Shown one piece after another: positions 37,372 to 47,879 of a DNA stretch of 64,000 nucleotides. Location: positions 930,001 to 994,000 of the forward strand of contig JAPVLO010000620.1 of the NCBI GenBank assembly GCA_027257055.1, given 5' to 3'. Positions within the stretch are counted from its first letter, which is position 1. Every line of letters begins with the position of its first letter. The position numbers were made by a program, and so were the translations under genes. This DNA is from Cephalopachus bancanus. Taxonomy: Eukaryota; Chordata; Mammalia; Primates; Tarsiidae. Under the pieces are notes generated by a model. That model had not been told where the DNA came from and searched no databases. It saw nothing but the letters and a program-made list of their open reading frames with translations.

Positions 37372-38112
37372 GAAAAAGTGCTCAGTCTCACTCATCATCA
37401 GAGAAATGCAAATCAAAACCACACTGAGATACCACCTAACCCCTGTAAGAATGGCCATCATTAATAAAACAAACAACAACAGATGCTGGCGAGGATGTGG
37501 AGAAAAAGGAACGTTTCTACAATGCTGGTGGGAATGTAAACTGGTGCAGCCTCTTTAGAAGACAGTGTGGCGATTCCTGAAAGAACTAGAAATTTACCTT
37601 CCATATGACCCAGCAATTCCCCTACTGAGAATATACCTGGAGGAACTCAAATGATTCTACAAAAAAGATACCTGCACACCTATGTTTGCTGCAGCTCTAT
37701 TCACAACAGCAAAAACATGGAACCAAACATGCTGCCCATCGAAACTGGACTGGATATTTTAAAATGTGGCACATATACACAATGAAATATTATGCAGCCA
37801 TAAAGAAGGACAAACATATGGACTCCACAGCAATTTGGATGGATAGGAGTCACTCATACTCAGTGATCTATCACAGAAACAAAGAACAGAGTACCACATG
37901 TTCTCACTCATAGGCGGACCTTGAACAATTATAAGAAATGGATTGGCAGTAGCGGGAAACTGTCAGGGCAGGGGGGTGGGATTGGCAGTTGAGGGAAACT
38001 GCTAGGGGAGGGAGGGGCACACCTCATCCATAAGGGTACCTGCGTAATCACCATTTGTATACCTAACCCTGAATTGTACCCCACATCTTTATAATAATAA
38101 ATTTTTAAAAAG
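37372..38112 (+). mobile_element. LINE-1 3' end, 5'-truncated
   Basis: About 740 bp: ORF2 C-terminus ([21 protein letters not shown] readable with stops and shifts), then a 3' UTR with two G-rich blocks (37967-37980 and 38003-38017) and the ending ACCTAACCCTGAATTGTACC. It is less decayed than the L1 at 4-9 kb but has no open ORF2. Confidence 0.93.
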
Positions 38113-38117
38113 AAATC

Positions 38118-38407
38118 TGGGTACGGTGGCTCACGCCTGTAATTCCAGCACTTTGGGAGGTGGAGGTGAGAGGATTGCTTGAGCCCAGGGGTTTGAGACC
38201 AGCCTAGGCAACTTGGTGAGGCCTCGTCTCTATGATAAACCAGAATAATTAGCCGGGCGTGGTGGTGTACACCTGTGGTTTCAGCTGCTTGGAAGGCTGA
38301 GATGGAAGGTTTGCCTGAGCCCAGCAGGTTGAGGATGAGGTGGCCTTAAGTGTGCCATTGCACTCCAACCCCGGTGACAGAGTGAGACTCTAACAACAAA
38401 AAAAAAG
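38118..38407 (+). mobile_element. Alu at the L1 3' end
   Basis: CTGGGTACGGTGG start right after the L1 A-rich end; tail AACAACAAAAAAAA. Confidence 0.9.
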
Positions 38408-38969
38408 ACCAAGAAAAACATAAAAAACAAAGCATAAGTTTAAAAAAAAAGGGAAGGAAGAAAGAAAAGACGCTAACAGAACTGCAGTTTGCCTTGTTGT
38501 TCGTGTCCTTCCATCTTCTTGCCACCCAGGCATGCTTGTTGTGTAAGCACCGGGAGTTCTGGATGATGATAAAGAATGAATCAATGTTCAAACTCAGCCT
38601 TGACAATCCTAGCAAAATCTTTGCTTGACTACATTTTTTCTTTGAAGACTCATTCTCCGAAACACAGAAACAACAGTTATAAAAACCTGTGTGTATAAAT
38701 ATGTATTAAGTGAGCTTTAGTAAAATACTTAACAAGCATTCTTCAGGACTTCCTGTGTACGCCACAGCAGAGCAGCTGTTTCCGGGAATCCTAAAGAAGA
38801 CAGTTTCCACCCTTAGAGTCTAAATCATACTCTATATGACTGCTCAGCTAACATCAAGACTCCTTTGTTTCATTGTGAGCAAGTTGCAGTACTGTTCTAG
38901 TTATCTGATATCACTGATGATTTTCTGAAAATTTAGAAGTGCCGTTATTCTAGGGACCCTGAATAGAAT
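38408..38969. other. Unique DNA, nothing recognised
   Basis: No repeat or supported exon. Confidence 0.4.
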
Positions 38970-39276
38970 TTATTTTATTTTACTTTATTTTATTTTATTT
39001 GGATTCTCACTCCATTGCTCAGGCTGGAGTGCAGTGGCACCGTGACGGCCACCCCAGCATTGACCTGCTGGGCTCTCGCAATCCTTCCACCTCAGCTTTT
39101 CAAGTAGCCAGAACTACAGGCTCATGCCACCATGACCAACTAATTTTTTGATTTATTGTAGAGATGAGGTCTCGTCAAGTTGCCCAGGCTGTTCTCGGGC
39201 CCTTGGTCTCAGCCAATCCTCTCATCTCAGTCTCCCAAAGTGCTGTGATGACAGGCTTGAGCCACTGCGCCTGGCC
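38970..39276 (-). mobile_element. Alu, full-length
   Basis: (TTTTA)n tail, GGATTCTCACTCC; ends CACTGCGCCTGGCC. Confidence 0.92.
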
Positions 39277-39316
39277 TAATCTGTATTTTTTTTAAGCCTT
39301 AATATTTCTAGTTTTC

Positions 39317-39608
39317 AGCTGGGCATGATGGCTCACACCTGTAATCACAGCATTTTGGGAGGCTGAGACAGATGAGAAGATTGCCTGAGACCAGGGGTTC
39401 AAGACCAGCCTGGCAACTTGAAAGACCTTGTCTCTACAATAAACCAAGAAAAATTAGCTGGGTATGGAGGCACATGCCTGTGGTTCCAGCTTCTTGGAAA
39501 GCTGAGGCAGAAGGATCGCCTGATCCCAGCAGGTCGAGGCTGCAGTGACATTGAGTGTGCCACTGCACTCAGCTTGGGCAACAGAGTAAGAATCCAACTC
39601 AAAAAATA
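39317..39608 (+). mobile_element. Alu, full-length
   Basis: AGCTGGGCATGATGG start; TATTTCTAGTTTTC / TATTTCTATTTTTC (39303-39316 and 39617-39630) as target duplication. Confidence 0.94.
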
Positions 39609-39749
39609 TGTATATATATTTCTATTTTTCACTTCACTGCTGGAGACAGGAAATACCAAGCTAGCTAAAATAGAATCAGGTCAGATCCCTTTGTCTTCAG
39701 CTAATAATGAGAAAAGCTATCATGAGCCGAGGGTCAACTTCAGACCTAT

Positions 39750-39955
39750 AGCATTTTACATATATTGTATTTAATCCTCACAATAGCCTTGGAAGGTAAT
39801 TAACATTACTCCCATTTTACAGATTGGGAGAGTGATGTACAAAGAGGTTAAGTCACTTTCCTAAGATCACTCAACTCCCAAGTCCTAGAACATGGATTGG
39901 AAGCTGAGTCTTCACATATAACTCCAGAGGCTTTTTCTTTTTACCGTCCCATCCT
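39750..39955 (-). mobile_element. MIR SINE
   Basis: TTTAATCCTCACAATAGCC, CCCATTTTACAGATTGGG, AAAGAGGTTAAGTCACTTTCC follow antisense MIR closely. Confidence 0.9.
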
Positions 39956-40306
39956 TTCTATTAAACAGACCTCTGATTTTCCACTGGAGCCTTCAGCCCT
40001 CCTGTTACCCACACAAAAATTGCTTTACAGGTCTTTGTTCTTTCACGAGAAAATGGAAATGTCTCTTCAGGAGTGACTGGCTGAGGTCTGTGAAAAGAGG
40101 TTGGGAATGTGGAGGAAAAGGTCAGACATGGCCACCATGCCTCAGCCTCTACCTCACAGACAGAGGTGGAAGCCAAAACTTTGGTTAGAAATCCATAGCT
40201 CCTTCCTGAGGAAAAGTTTTGCTCACTCACAAGAGCTAAAATATTCACAGAGCACACCAGATAAAGTACATTCATCCTGTTATTTAATCTCGTTCATTTC
40301 TTTTTC

Positions 40307-40609
40307 CTTTTTTTTTTTTTTTTTTTGAGTTGGAGTCTCACTCTGTTGCCCAGGCTGGCGTGCAGGGGCACGCTCACAGTCACCGTAGCCTCGACCTGCT
40401 GGGCTCAGGCGATCCTTCTGCCTCAGTCTTTCAAGTAGGTGGAACCACAAGCATGCGCCACCATGCCTGGCTAATTTTGTTTGTTTGTTTGTAGAAATGA
40501 GGTCTCACCAAGTTACCCAGGCTGGTCTCGAACTCCTGGACTCAGGTAATCCTCTCGCCTCGGTCTCCCAAAGTGCTGGGATTACAGGTGTGAGCCACAA
40601 TGCCCAGCT
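40307..40609 (-). mobile_element. Alu, full-length
   Basis: 20-base T-run; TCTCGTTCATTT / TCTCGTCCATTT as flanks; linker changed to (GTTT)n. Confidence 0.94.
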
Positions 40610-41080
40610 ATTCTCGTCCATTTATTTCTGAAGGCTGACCAGCAATTTTTATTTGCTTACAAAGTCACCAGTTGATTTCTTCCTGTCAGAAGCTATTTGC
40701 TCCTTGGTGTACAGTACCTTACCCTTCCTTCTCCACAGTTGGAATGGGAGCTTTATACATTCTCACTCTGAAATGGTTTCATTGGCAGTTCAGATTCAAC
40801 TGGCAGTCACAGAGCATCCCTGTATCAGACACAGTGCTTGGAGATTTCGGGTGATTTATCTCGTCAATGGAATTTCTTGTCTTTTAGATACTGAGGTCCA
40901 AGTTTGGAGTCCTTCCTTTACACACAAGCTCTCCAGTCAGGGACTTATTCCAACATTCGTTTTGGAACACAACTGATTACTAGGCTAGTAACTCTCAGGG
41001 GAGTTGGTCAGCGGCCACCCTGCTGGTGTGGCTGGGTTCAGGAAGTCAAAGAAGATAATAGCTAATGCTTGTCATGATAG
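40610..41080. other. Unique DNA, nothing recognised
   Basis: Frame 40653-40976 is open for 107 codons without a strong ATG context or recognisable domain; treated as chance. Confidence 0.4.
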
Positions 41081-41267
41081 CTAACCCCACACAGGGCTTA
41101 TGTGGGCCATAGCTGAAAGTGCTTTACATGCAGTAATCCATTTAATCCAACAACATTCCTCACGTTATACATGAAAAAAACTGAGGCTAAGAAACTTGCC
41201 CAAGTTCACAGAGCTTTTAGAATCAAGATTGGAACTCAGGCATTTGAGTTCCAAAGTCGGCATTATT
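41081..41267 (-). mobile_element. MIR SINE
   Basis: GTGCTTTACATGCAGTAATCC, AAAACTGAGGCTAAGAAACTTGCCC and GGAACTCAGGCATTTGAG match antisense MIR along its whole length. Confidence 0.92.
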
Positions 41268-41279
41268 AAACACTGCTAA

Positions 41280-41509
41280 GCTGGGCACGGTGGCTCATGC
41301 CTGTAATTCCAGCACTTTGGGAGGCAGAGGTGAGAAGACTGCCTGAGCCCAGGGGGTCGAGACCACCCTGGACAACTTGGCGAGGTTACAGCTACTTAGA
41401 AGGCTGAGGTGGAAGGTTCACCTGAGCCCAACAGGTCGAGGATGCAGTGGCTGTGAGTGTACCACTGCATTCTAGCCTGGGTGACAGAGTAAGACTCCGA
41501 CTCAAAAAA
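41280..41509 (+). mobile_element. Alu with internal deletion
   Basis: GCTGGGCACGGTGG start. About 60 bases around the linker are missing (CTTGGCGAGGTTACAGCTAC). A short A-tail follows. Confidence 0.9.
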
Positions 41510-41614
41510 AGCAAACAATACTGTGCCATATTGGCTTTCACATGTTTGGGTTAATAGCAACCCAGGGACACTGCTCAAAAAACAGACAAACATTTCCCCC
41601 CAAATGTCAACACT

Positions 41615-41918
41615 GCCAGGTGCAGCGGCTCATGCCTGTAATTCTAGCATTTTGGGAGTCTAAGGTGAAAGGATTCCTTGAGCCCAGGAATTCAAGACCA
41701 GTCTAGAAAACATAGCAAGATCTTGTCTCTGCAAAAAATCTAAAAATTAGCCAGGCTTGTGTGCACCTGTGATTCCAGCTGCTTGGGAGGCTGGTTAAAA
41801 GATCACCTGAGCCCAGGAGTTTGAGTCTACAGTGAGCTGTGATTGTGCCACTGCACTCCAGCCTGGGTGACAGAATGAGACTCCAACTCAAAAAAAAAAA
41901 AAAAAAAGAAAGAAAGAA
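41615..41918 (+). mobile_element. Older Alu, full-length
   Basis: GCCAGGTGCAGCGG start, linker CTGCAAAAAATCTAAAAATTAG, tail of 19 A then (GAAA)n. Confidence 0.9.
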
Positions 41919-42540
41919 ATCAACTGTACCAAAAAAAAATTATTTATGTAGCTACATTTACCTCTCATGGTCCTGAGTGAAAAAATGGTTAAAATGAGAT
42001 GCTTTAAGTGTTCTGTAACTCTGAGCAGTTTTGTATACTAAATACATCATTACTCAGCAGAATGTAACTGCTGACTCTGCAGGTCAGAAGAATCATATTG
42101 AAGTGGTAGTAATTCAAAAGAAATTGGAGAAGTCAGACTTGTTATTAACATTTAATGGAATCAAGTATTTAGTAGACTGTAGTAGTATTATATGACAAGA
42201 GTAAATCTCAGTAGATCAGCAGATTCCAGGAACATCTTGGGGCTAAGAATTCTTAAAGTTCTGTATTCTATATAAGAAATGATGGCTATTTCTGGAAATG
42301 AGTCCCTTAAGTTGGCAGAACAAATTTAGACTTTTTTAAAATATCTATTTTCAGAAATGTCTAACTACAGCTATCAAGTAATCTGAGTAAAAGCAAAACT
42401 ATCCAAAACTTTCTTCAGTGCTACGTAGTGATAAAGATATAACACAAACAGCCTTGCTATATACTGAGAAAAGTAAATATTAATTTCTAATTATTATAAA
42501 TTAAAGCAGAACAATGATGGTTATATGAAAGTAAAGAATG
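41919..42540. other. Unique AT-rich DNA
   Basis: No repeat or exon recognised. Confidence 0.4.
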
Positions 42541-43056
42541 AACCTTATACCCATTAGGATGGCTACTAACAAGTGGTGAGGATGTGGAGAAATGGAAACC
42601 TTTGTGTACTCTTATTGGGAATGTAAACTTGTACAGTTGCTATGGAAAACAGTATGAAGGTTTCTCAAAAAAATTAAATATAGAATTACCATATGATCAA
42701 ACAATTCCAATTCTAGGCATATATCCAAAAGAATACTGGGTGCAGTGGTTCACGCCCGTAATCCTGGCACTTTCGGAGGGGAAAGAGGATTGTCTGAGTC
42801 CAGGGTTTTGAGACCAGCCTGGACAATTTGGCCAGACCTCGTCTCTACACTAAATCAAAAAATTAGCTGGACATGATGCACACACCTGTAGTTTCAGCTA
42901 CTTGGAAGACTGAGGTGGAAGGATTTCCTGAGCCCAGCAGATCAAGAGTGTGGTGACTGTGAGCGTGCAACTGCACTGCAGCCTGGGGGACAGGGTGAGA
43001 CTCGAAAAAAAAAAAACCAAAATCTCAGAGAGATATTTGTACACCCATTATGATGG
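42541..43056 (+). mobile_element. Old LINE-1 ORF2 3' fragment split by an Alu
   Basis: Two parts, 42541-42734 and 43017-43056. CATTAGGATGGCTACTAAC, GGTGAGGATGTGGAG and GAATTACCATATGATC follow L1 ORF2; GATATTTGTACACCCATTATG continues after the Alu. Confidence 0.87.
42735..43016 (+). mobile_element. Alu inside old L1
   Basis: ACTGGGTGCAGTGG start, 12-base A-tail; CCAAAAGAATAC / CCAAAATCTCAG flanks are weakly similar. Confidence 0.9.
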
Positions 43057-43380
43057 TGAATTTTATATGTCAAATGACTGGGTTCGGGAATACCCAGATA
43101 GCTGGTAAAACATTACTTCTGGGAGTATCTGTGAGGGTGAGATTAGCATTTGAATCAGTGGACTGAGTAAAGATCACCCTGGCTTATGTAGGTGAGCATC
43201 ACCTAATCTGTTAAGAGCCTAAAAGCAACGGGAGTTTGAACAAAGACACAATAGGAGGTAGAGAGAGGGCATCAGAGGCTGCATATCTAGAAAGAGCTTA
43301 ACATTCGCCCAAGATGTGAATACCAAGGTTAAAAAAAAAACACCAACAGCCCAGTTTGTGCAACAATGGAAATAAGGTAT
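43057..43380 (+). repeat. Ancient mammalian interspersed repeat, family not assigned
   Basis: TGATGGTGAATTTTATATGTC, GATAGCTGGTAAAACATTACTTC and GAGATTAGCATTTGAATCAG match a common mammalian repeat I recognise but cannot name with confidence. Confidence 0.55.
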
Positions 43381-43417
43381 TGTTATGGGTTTGTGTCCCC
43401 CTAAAAAAGATATGTCA

Positions 43418-43708
43418 GGTCGGGTACGGTAGCTCATGCCTATAATCCCAGCACTTTGGGAGGCAAAGGCAAGAGGATTGCCTGAGTCCAGGGTTCAAGA
43501 CCAGCCTGGACAACTTGGTGAGACTTTGTCTCTATAATAAATGAAAAAATTAGACAGGCATGGTGGCGCATAAATGTAGTTCCAGCTACCTGGAAGGCTG
43601 AGGCAGAAGGATTGCCTGAATCCAGCAGGTTGAGGCTGTGGTGACCCTAAGTATGTGACTGCACTCCAGCCTGGGTGACAGAGTGAGACTCAGACTCAAA
43701 AAAAAAAA
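43418..43708 (+). mobile_element. Alu in the MaLR LTR
   Basis: GGTCGGGTACGGTAGCTC start and 11-base A-tail. Its left flank AAAGATATGTCA recurs only after the second Alu. Confidence 0.92.
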
Positions 43709-44010
43709 GGCAGGCGTAGTGACTCAAGCCTGTAATCCCAGCACTTGGGGAGGCTGAGGTGAGGGGATTGCCTGAGCCCATAGGTTTAAGAATAACCTGG
43801 GCAACTTGGCAAGACCTCATCTCTACAATAAATCAAAAAAATTAGCCGGGCTTGGTAGCACGCGCCTGTAGTTCCGTTCCGACTACTTGGAAGACTGAGG
43901 CGGAAGGATCGCCTGAGCCCAGCAGGTCGAGGGTGCAGAGGCCATGAGCATGACACTGCACTCCAGCCTGGGCAACGAAGTGAGACTCCAATTCAAAAAA
44001 AAAAAAAAAA
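43709..44010 (+). mobile_element. Second Alu, directly abutting the first
   Basis: GGCAGGCGTAGTGACTC start right after the A-tail of the previous copy; 19-base A-tail, then AAAGATATGTCA. It probably inserted into the first Alu's tail. Confidence 0.92.
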
Positions 44011-44267
44011 AAAGATATGTCAAAGTCCTAACCTCCATCTCCTATGAATGTGACCATATTTGGAAATAGGGTCTTTGCAAATGTAAATGTTAAAATAAGG
44101 TCATACTGGATTAGAATGGGCTGTAATCCAATGATTGGTGTCTTTATAAGAGGGAAATGTGAACACAGAGACCTAGAGAGGCGAACACTAAGTAAAGATG
44201 GAGATAGAGATTGGAAGGATGTATCTACAAGGCAAGGAGTGCCAGGGTTGCCAGCAACCACCATGTG

Positions 44268-44989
44268 AGGTATGAGGTATCATTCAGACATAGATGGTTT
44301 TCTCCTATACCTGACTTATGTCTTCCCCTTCCCTCAGGGAGGGGCCTCTGGCCAAGGTGAGGCTCTGAAGTCTCTGATATGTCTATTCCCAGTAATGAGT
44401 CATGGGATGCTGTGATCCAGTAACACTGAGAACAATGTAGGCTGCGCCTTTAATCAATATAATTGTAAACACTGTATAGCAATTTGAATAATTAACTGGC
44501 TACATTATAAGGCTGCTTTCCACACCATTCCGGAGGCGTGGAATCTTCACTGACCAGCCACCATCAGTGCCCCCTCGTAAGTTTTTTTTTTTTTTTTTTT
44601 TTGAGTTGGAGTCTCACTCTGTCGCCCAGACTGGAGTGCAGTGGCCGGGCCCGGCCACCGCAGCCTCGACCTGCTGGGCTCCGGCAATCCTTCCGCCTCA
44701 GCCTTCTGAGTAGCCGGAATTACAGGTGCGCGCTACCACGCCTGGCTGATTTTTTGTAGAGATGAGGTCTCGCTGCCCAGGCGGGTCTCGAACCCGCGGG
44801 CTCGGGCAATCCACTCACCTCAGCCTCCCAAAGGCGCGGGATTACAGGCTGAGCCACCGAGCCCGGCCCCTTGTAAGTTTAAATAAACCAATATCTTTCC
44901 CTGCTGGACCTCCAGGTGATTTCTTTGGAATAGATAACATTATGCGCAAGGCCTCTCAAATTTGGGGTTACCATGTTATATACAACAGA
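44268..44989 (+). mobile_element. LTR-like insertion inside the MaLR LTR
   Basis: About 440 bp of non-MaLR sequence (after removing the Alu it contains) interrupts the LTR. Starts TGAGGTATGAGG, has a TATA-like ACATTATAAGG (44504-44514) and a poly(A) signal AATAAA at 44882-44887. CCATG occurs at both edges. The right edge lacks a clear CA end, so limits and class are uncertain. Confidence 0.5.
44585..44867 (-). mobile_element. Young Alu (linker-side deletion subfamily)
   Basis: 20-base T-run, CCCTCGTAAGTTT / CCCTTGTAAGTTT flanks. TCGCTGCCCAGGCGGG shows the seven-base deletion. Confidence 0.95.
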
Positions 44990-45254
44990 AGCCAAGAGAG
45001 GTGTGGAGAGGAGTCTTCCTCAGAGCTTCAAGATGGGACCAGCTCTTATGACACCTCAATTTCAAACCTCTGGCCTTCAGAACTGTGAGATAATACATTT
45101 CTGATGTTTTGGGCCACAGATTTTGTGGTATTTTGTTACACCTGTCCTAGCTGGCCCACACAAGTGGGTAGGATGTCAGCATTACCCTCTTGGACCCCAT
45201 ACACAAGCCATATTCGCAGGAAGTCATCTGTTCATGAGAAGAAAGAAGAGACTA

Positions 45255-45540
45255 GGCCAGGTGTGGTGGCTCACACCTGTAATCTCAGAATTTTGGGAGG
45301 CCAAGGCAAGAGGATTGCCTGAGCTCAGGGGTTCGAGAACAGCCTGGACAATTTGGCAAGACCTCGTCTCTATAATAAATTTAAAAATTAGCCAGGAGTG
45401 GTGGCACATGCCTGTAGTCCTAGCTACTTGGGAGGCTGAGGTGGAAGAATCATCTTAGTCCAGCAAGTCTAGGCTGCGGTGGCCGTGAGCCTGGACCACA
45501 GAGACTCCAAATCAAAGCAAACAAACAAAAGAAAGAAAGG
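45255..45540 (+). mobile_element. Alu carrying a 3' transduction
   Basis: GGCCAGGTGTGGTGG start; right arm shortened (GTGAGCCTGGACCACAGAG); impure A-rich tail CAAAGCAAACAAACAAAAG. The target duplication AAAGAAGAGACTA at 45242-45254 is matched only at 45669-45681, beyond the following unique segment. Confidence 0.9.
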
Positions 45541-45671
45541 AAGAATTTTTTTTAAAAAGGCCAAATGTCTCTTAAGAATTTGCCTCTCCTTTCCAATCTT
45601 GGAGAGATGGTTCCACCCTTCTTCCATGATCTTCCTTTTCAATAAACTTTTTCTGACCTAAAAAAAAAAAA
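45541..45671 (+). other. Transduced 3' flank with own poly(A) signal
   Basis: Non-repeat sequence opening with a T8 run, a Pol III terminator. It holds AATAAA at 45640-45645 followed 15 bases later by a 12-base A-tail, as in a Pol II transcript end. It lies inside the same target duplication as the Alu before it. Confidence 0.75.
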
Positions 45672-45681
45672 GGAGAGACTA

Positions 45682-46141
45682 TGCTATGAACAGCTGTGTG
45701 GCTGCCTGTCTTCATTGGCTATGAATAAGAAAAGGCTAGAATATCTCACATGAAAACGCTTTTCAAAAGAAAAATTCTCACTTGTGTAGAAGGTGTCCTT
45801 GACCCTTCCCAATACAAATCTCCTGTAGACAATTGATATGGGAAACATTTACCTCATTCAAAGCAGAGGAATAAAAATGGGAACCAATGATGATATAAGG
45901 GGAAAAAAAGAAAAAAGAACAGGAAAGCAAATGCAGATGATTAATTACCAAGAAAACATTACATCAGAGCAGATGAAAATTTTGAGCATATTGCCTTAAA
46001 TTTTCCTTTTAAATGTAATGAAGCAATTGTTTTCATAAAACAACAGATAAATGACAGCTCAGAGAAGGGAGGGTGAGATGACCAAAGAAAGTGAAAAATG
46101 AGCTAGTAGAGTTGAGGAAAGAAGAATGGAAAAGAAAAATT
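45682..46141. other. Unique DNA, nothing recognised
   Basis: No repeat or exon recognised. Confidence 0.4.
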
Positions 46142-46452
46142 AGCCAGGTGTGGTGGCTCATGCCTATAATACCAGCACTTTGGGAGGTGGAGGCCAGAGG
46201 ACTGCTTGAGCTCAGGAGTTCAAGACAAGCCTGGGCAACATAGCAATACCTAATCTCTAACAACAACAACAACAAAAAATTAGCTGGTTGTGGTGGCATA
46301 TACATGTTGCCCAGCTACTCTGGAGGTTGACCCAGGAGGATCACTTGAGACCAGGAACTGGAGGCGACTGTGAGCCATGATCATGCCACTGCACTCCAGC
46401 CTGGGTGACAAAGTGAGATCTCAACTCAAAAAAAAAAGGAAAAGAAAAAAAA
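46142..46452 (+). mobile_element. Older Alu, tail-to-tail with the next
   Basis: GCCAGGTGTGGTGG start, linker (CAA)n, A-rich tail that meets the T-tail of the following antisense Alu. Confidence 0.9.
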
Positions 46453-46453
46453 A

Positions 46454-46738
46454 TTTTTTTGAGTCGGAATATCACTGTCGCCCAGGCTGAAGTACAGTGA
46501 CAAGCTCACGGCCATTGCAGCCTTGGCCTCCTGGGCTGGGGCAATCCTTCCATCTCAGTCTTTCAAGCAGCTGGAACTACAGGCATTCAACACCACATCC
46601 ACTAATTTTTTTAAAATTTATCGTAGAGATAAGGTCTTGCCAAGTTGCCCAGCTTGTCTCAAACCTATGGGCTCAAGCAATTCTCTAACCTCCACCTACC
46701 AAAGTGCTGGGATTACAGGTGTGAGCCACCGCACCTGC
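46454..46738 (-). mobile_element. Alu, antisense member of an inverted pair
   Basis: T-run, GAGTCGGAATATCACTG; ends CACCGCACCTGCC. Confidence 0.9.
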
Positions 46739-46757
46739 CTTCTTAAAATGGAGTAGA

Positions 46758-47062
46758 AGCCGGGCTCGGTGGCTCAGCCTGTAATCCCAGCACTTTGGGA
46801 GGCTGAGGTGAGTGGATTGCATGAGCCTGCAGGTTCGAGACCCACCTGGGCAACTTGGCGAGACCTCATCTCTACAATAAATCCAAAAATTAGCCGGGCA
46901 TGGTAGCGTGCGCCTGTAGTTCCAGCTACTCGGAAGGCTGAGGCGGAAGGATCGCTGGAACCAGCAGGTCGAGGCTGCGGTGGCCGTGAGCGGCCGCTGC
47001 ATTCCAGTCTGGGTGACAGAGTGAGACTCCGACTCAAAAAACAAAACAAAACAAAACAAAAA
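46758..47062 (+). mobile_element. Young Alu
   Basis: GCCGGGCTCGGTGGCTCAGCC start, (AAAAC)n tail; AAAATGGAGTAGA / AAGATGGAGTAGA as target duplication. Confidence 0.95.
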
Positions 47063-47076
47063 AGATGGAGTAGAAA

Positions 47077-47350
47077 GGCCAGGTGTGGTGGCTCAAGTTT
47101 GTAATCTCAGCATTTGGGGAGGCCAAGGCAAGAGGATCACTTGAGGCCAGGAATTTGAGACCAGTCTGAGCAACATAGCAAGACCCTCATCTCTACAAAT
47201 TTTTTTTTTTAATTAGCTATGTTTGGGGGTATGCACCTATAGTCCTAGTTACTTGGGAGGATCCTTGGAGTTTGAGGTTATATTGAGCTTGATGGCACCA
47301 CTGCACTCCAGTCTGGGTGACAAAAGCAAGACCCCATCTCTTAAAAAAGA
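47077..47350 (+). mobile_element. Old Alu, AluJ-like
   Basis: GGCCAGGTGTGGTGG start, right arm shortened and diverged (ACTTGGGAGGATCCTTGG), AAAAGCAAGACCCCATCTC end. Confidence 0.87.
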
Positions 47351-47471
47351 GAGATTGAGAGACAGAAAATCTAAACAGACCAGCTATAGAGAAGAACTGA
47401 GAAAGTGGTCAAACAGTTCTACTCGAAAGCACAAGACCCAGATGGTTCCACAGAGGAGTCCTATAAACTAA

Positions 47472-47632
47472 TGATTCTCAACTTTGGCTACGCATTATAA
47501 TCACCTGGAAAACCACTTAAACTTTCTAGGAGTCCAGTCTGTGCCCCAGACCAATTAAATCCACATCTCTGGAAGGCATCAGTCACTTTAAAGCTCCCCT
47601 GGTGATTCCAGCCAAGGCTGAGAACCACAATT
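47472..47632 (+). mobile_element. MER5A-type hAT DNA transposon
   Basis: Non-autonomous Charlie-group element. TGATTCTCAACTTTGGCTACGC at the left and CCAAGGCTGAGAACCACA at the right are its inverted ends; AATCACCTGGAAAACC and AGCTCCCCTGGTGATTC lie between as in the consensus. Confidence 0.9.
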
Positions 47633-47697
47633 CCAAATTGCTAAAGACATCTACAATGCAATTTAAACTGCTCCCTGCATAGAAAACTAAAGTTTTC

Positions 47698-47765
47698 CAA
47701 TAAGGGTACCTGCATAATGAACATTTGTACACCTAACTCTGAATTGTACCCCACATCTTTAAATT
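47698..47765 (+). mobile_element. LINE-1 3' terminus, very short
   Basis: TAAGGGTACCTGCATAATGAAC and ACCTAACTCTGAATTGTACC match the last 65 bases of the L1 at 38.04-38.09 kb. Confidence 0.85.
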
Positions 47766-47780
47766 TCTTTAAAGAAATTT
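47761..47780. repeat. Perfect 20-bp palindrome
   Basis: AAATTTCTTTAAAGAAATTT reads the same on both strands, just after the L1 end. Confidence 0.97.
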
Positions 47781-47786
47781 TTATTA

Positions 47787-47879
47787 AAGATCAAGGCATA
47801 CAGAAATTCAATGTCCTGTGAGGACACATAGAAAGAATGGCCCTCACAGGAACATCGAATTTCCGTATGCCTTGACCTT
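47787..47879. repeat. Imperfect inverted repeat (fold-back)
   Basis: Arm 47787-47823 and arm 47842-47879 are complementary with about three mismatches and one gap; the loop is 18 bases. CAAGGCATAC pairs with GTATGCCTTG. The right arm belongs to a MaLR LTR end. Confidence 0.92.

Larger units (their letters stand above)
43381..45155 (+). mobile_element. MaLR (MLT1-type) LTR, broken by insertions
   Basis: LTR fossil of the ERVL-MaLR group. Segments at 43381-43417 (TGTTATGGG...TGTCCCCCTAAAAAAG), 44011-44267 (AAGTCCTAACCTCC, CCATATTTGGAAATAGGG, CCAATGATTGGTGTC, GGTTGCCAGCAACCACC) and about 44990-45155 (CTGGCCTTCAGAACTGTGAG, TTGTGGTATTTTGTTACA) are collinear with MLT1. It has no protein-coding content. 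Confidence 0.9.

Noticed and set aside
37686..37913. 75-codon frame as a protein gene
   Set aside because: It is the L1 ORF2 C-terminal region read with frameshifts.
40653..40976. 107-codon frame as a gene
   Set aside because: No conserved-looking segment, and a second frame overlaps it on the same strand; consistent with chance.
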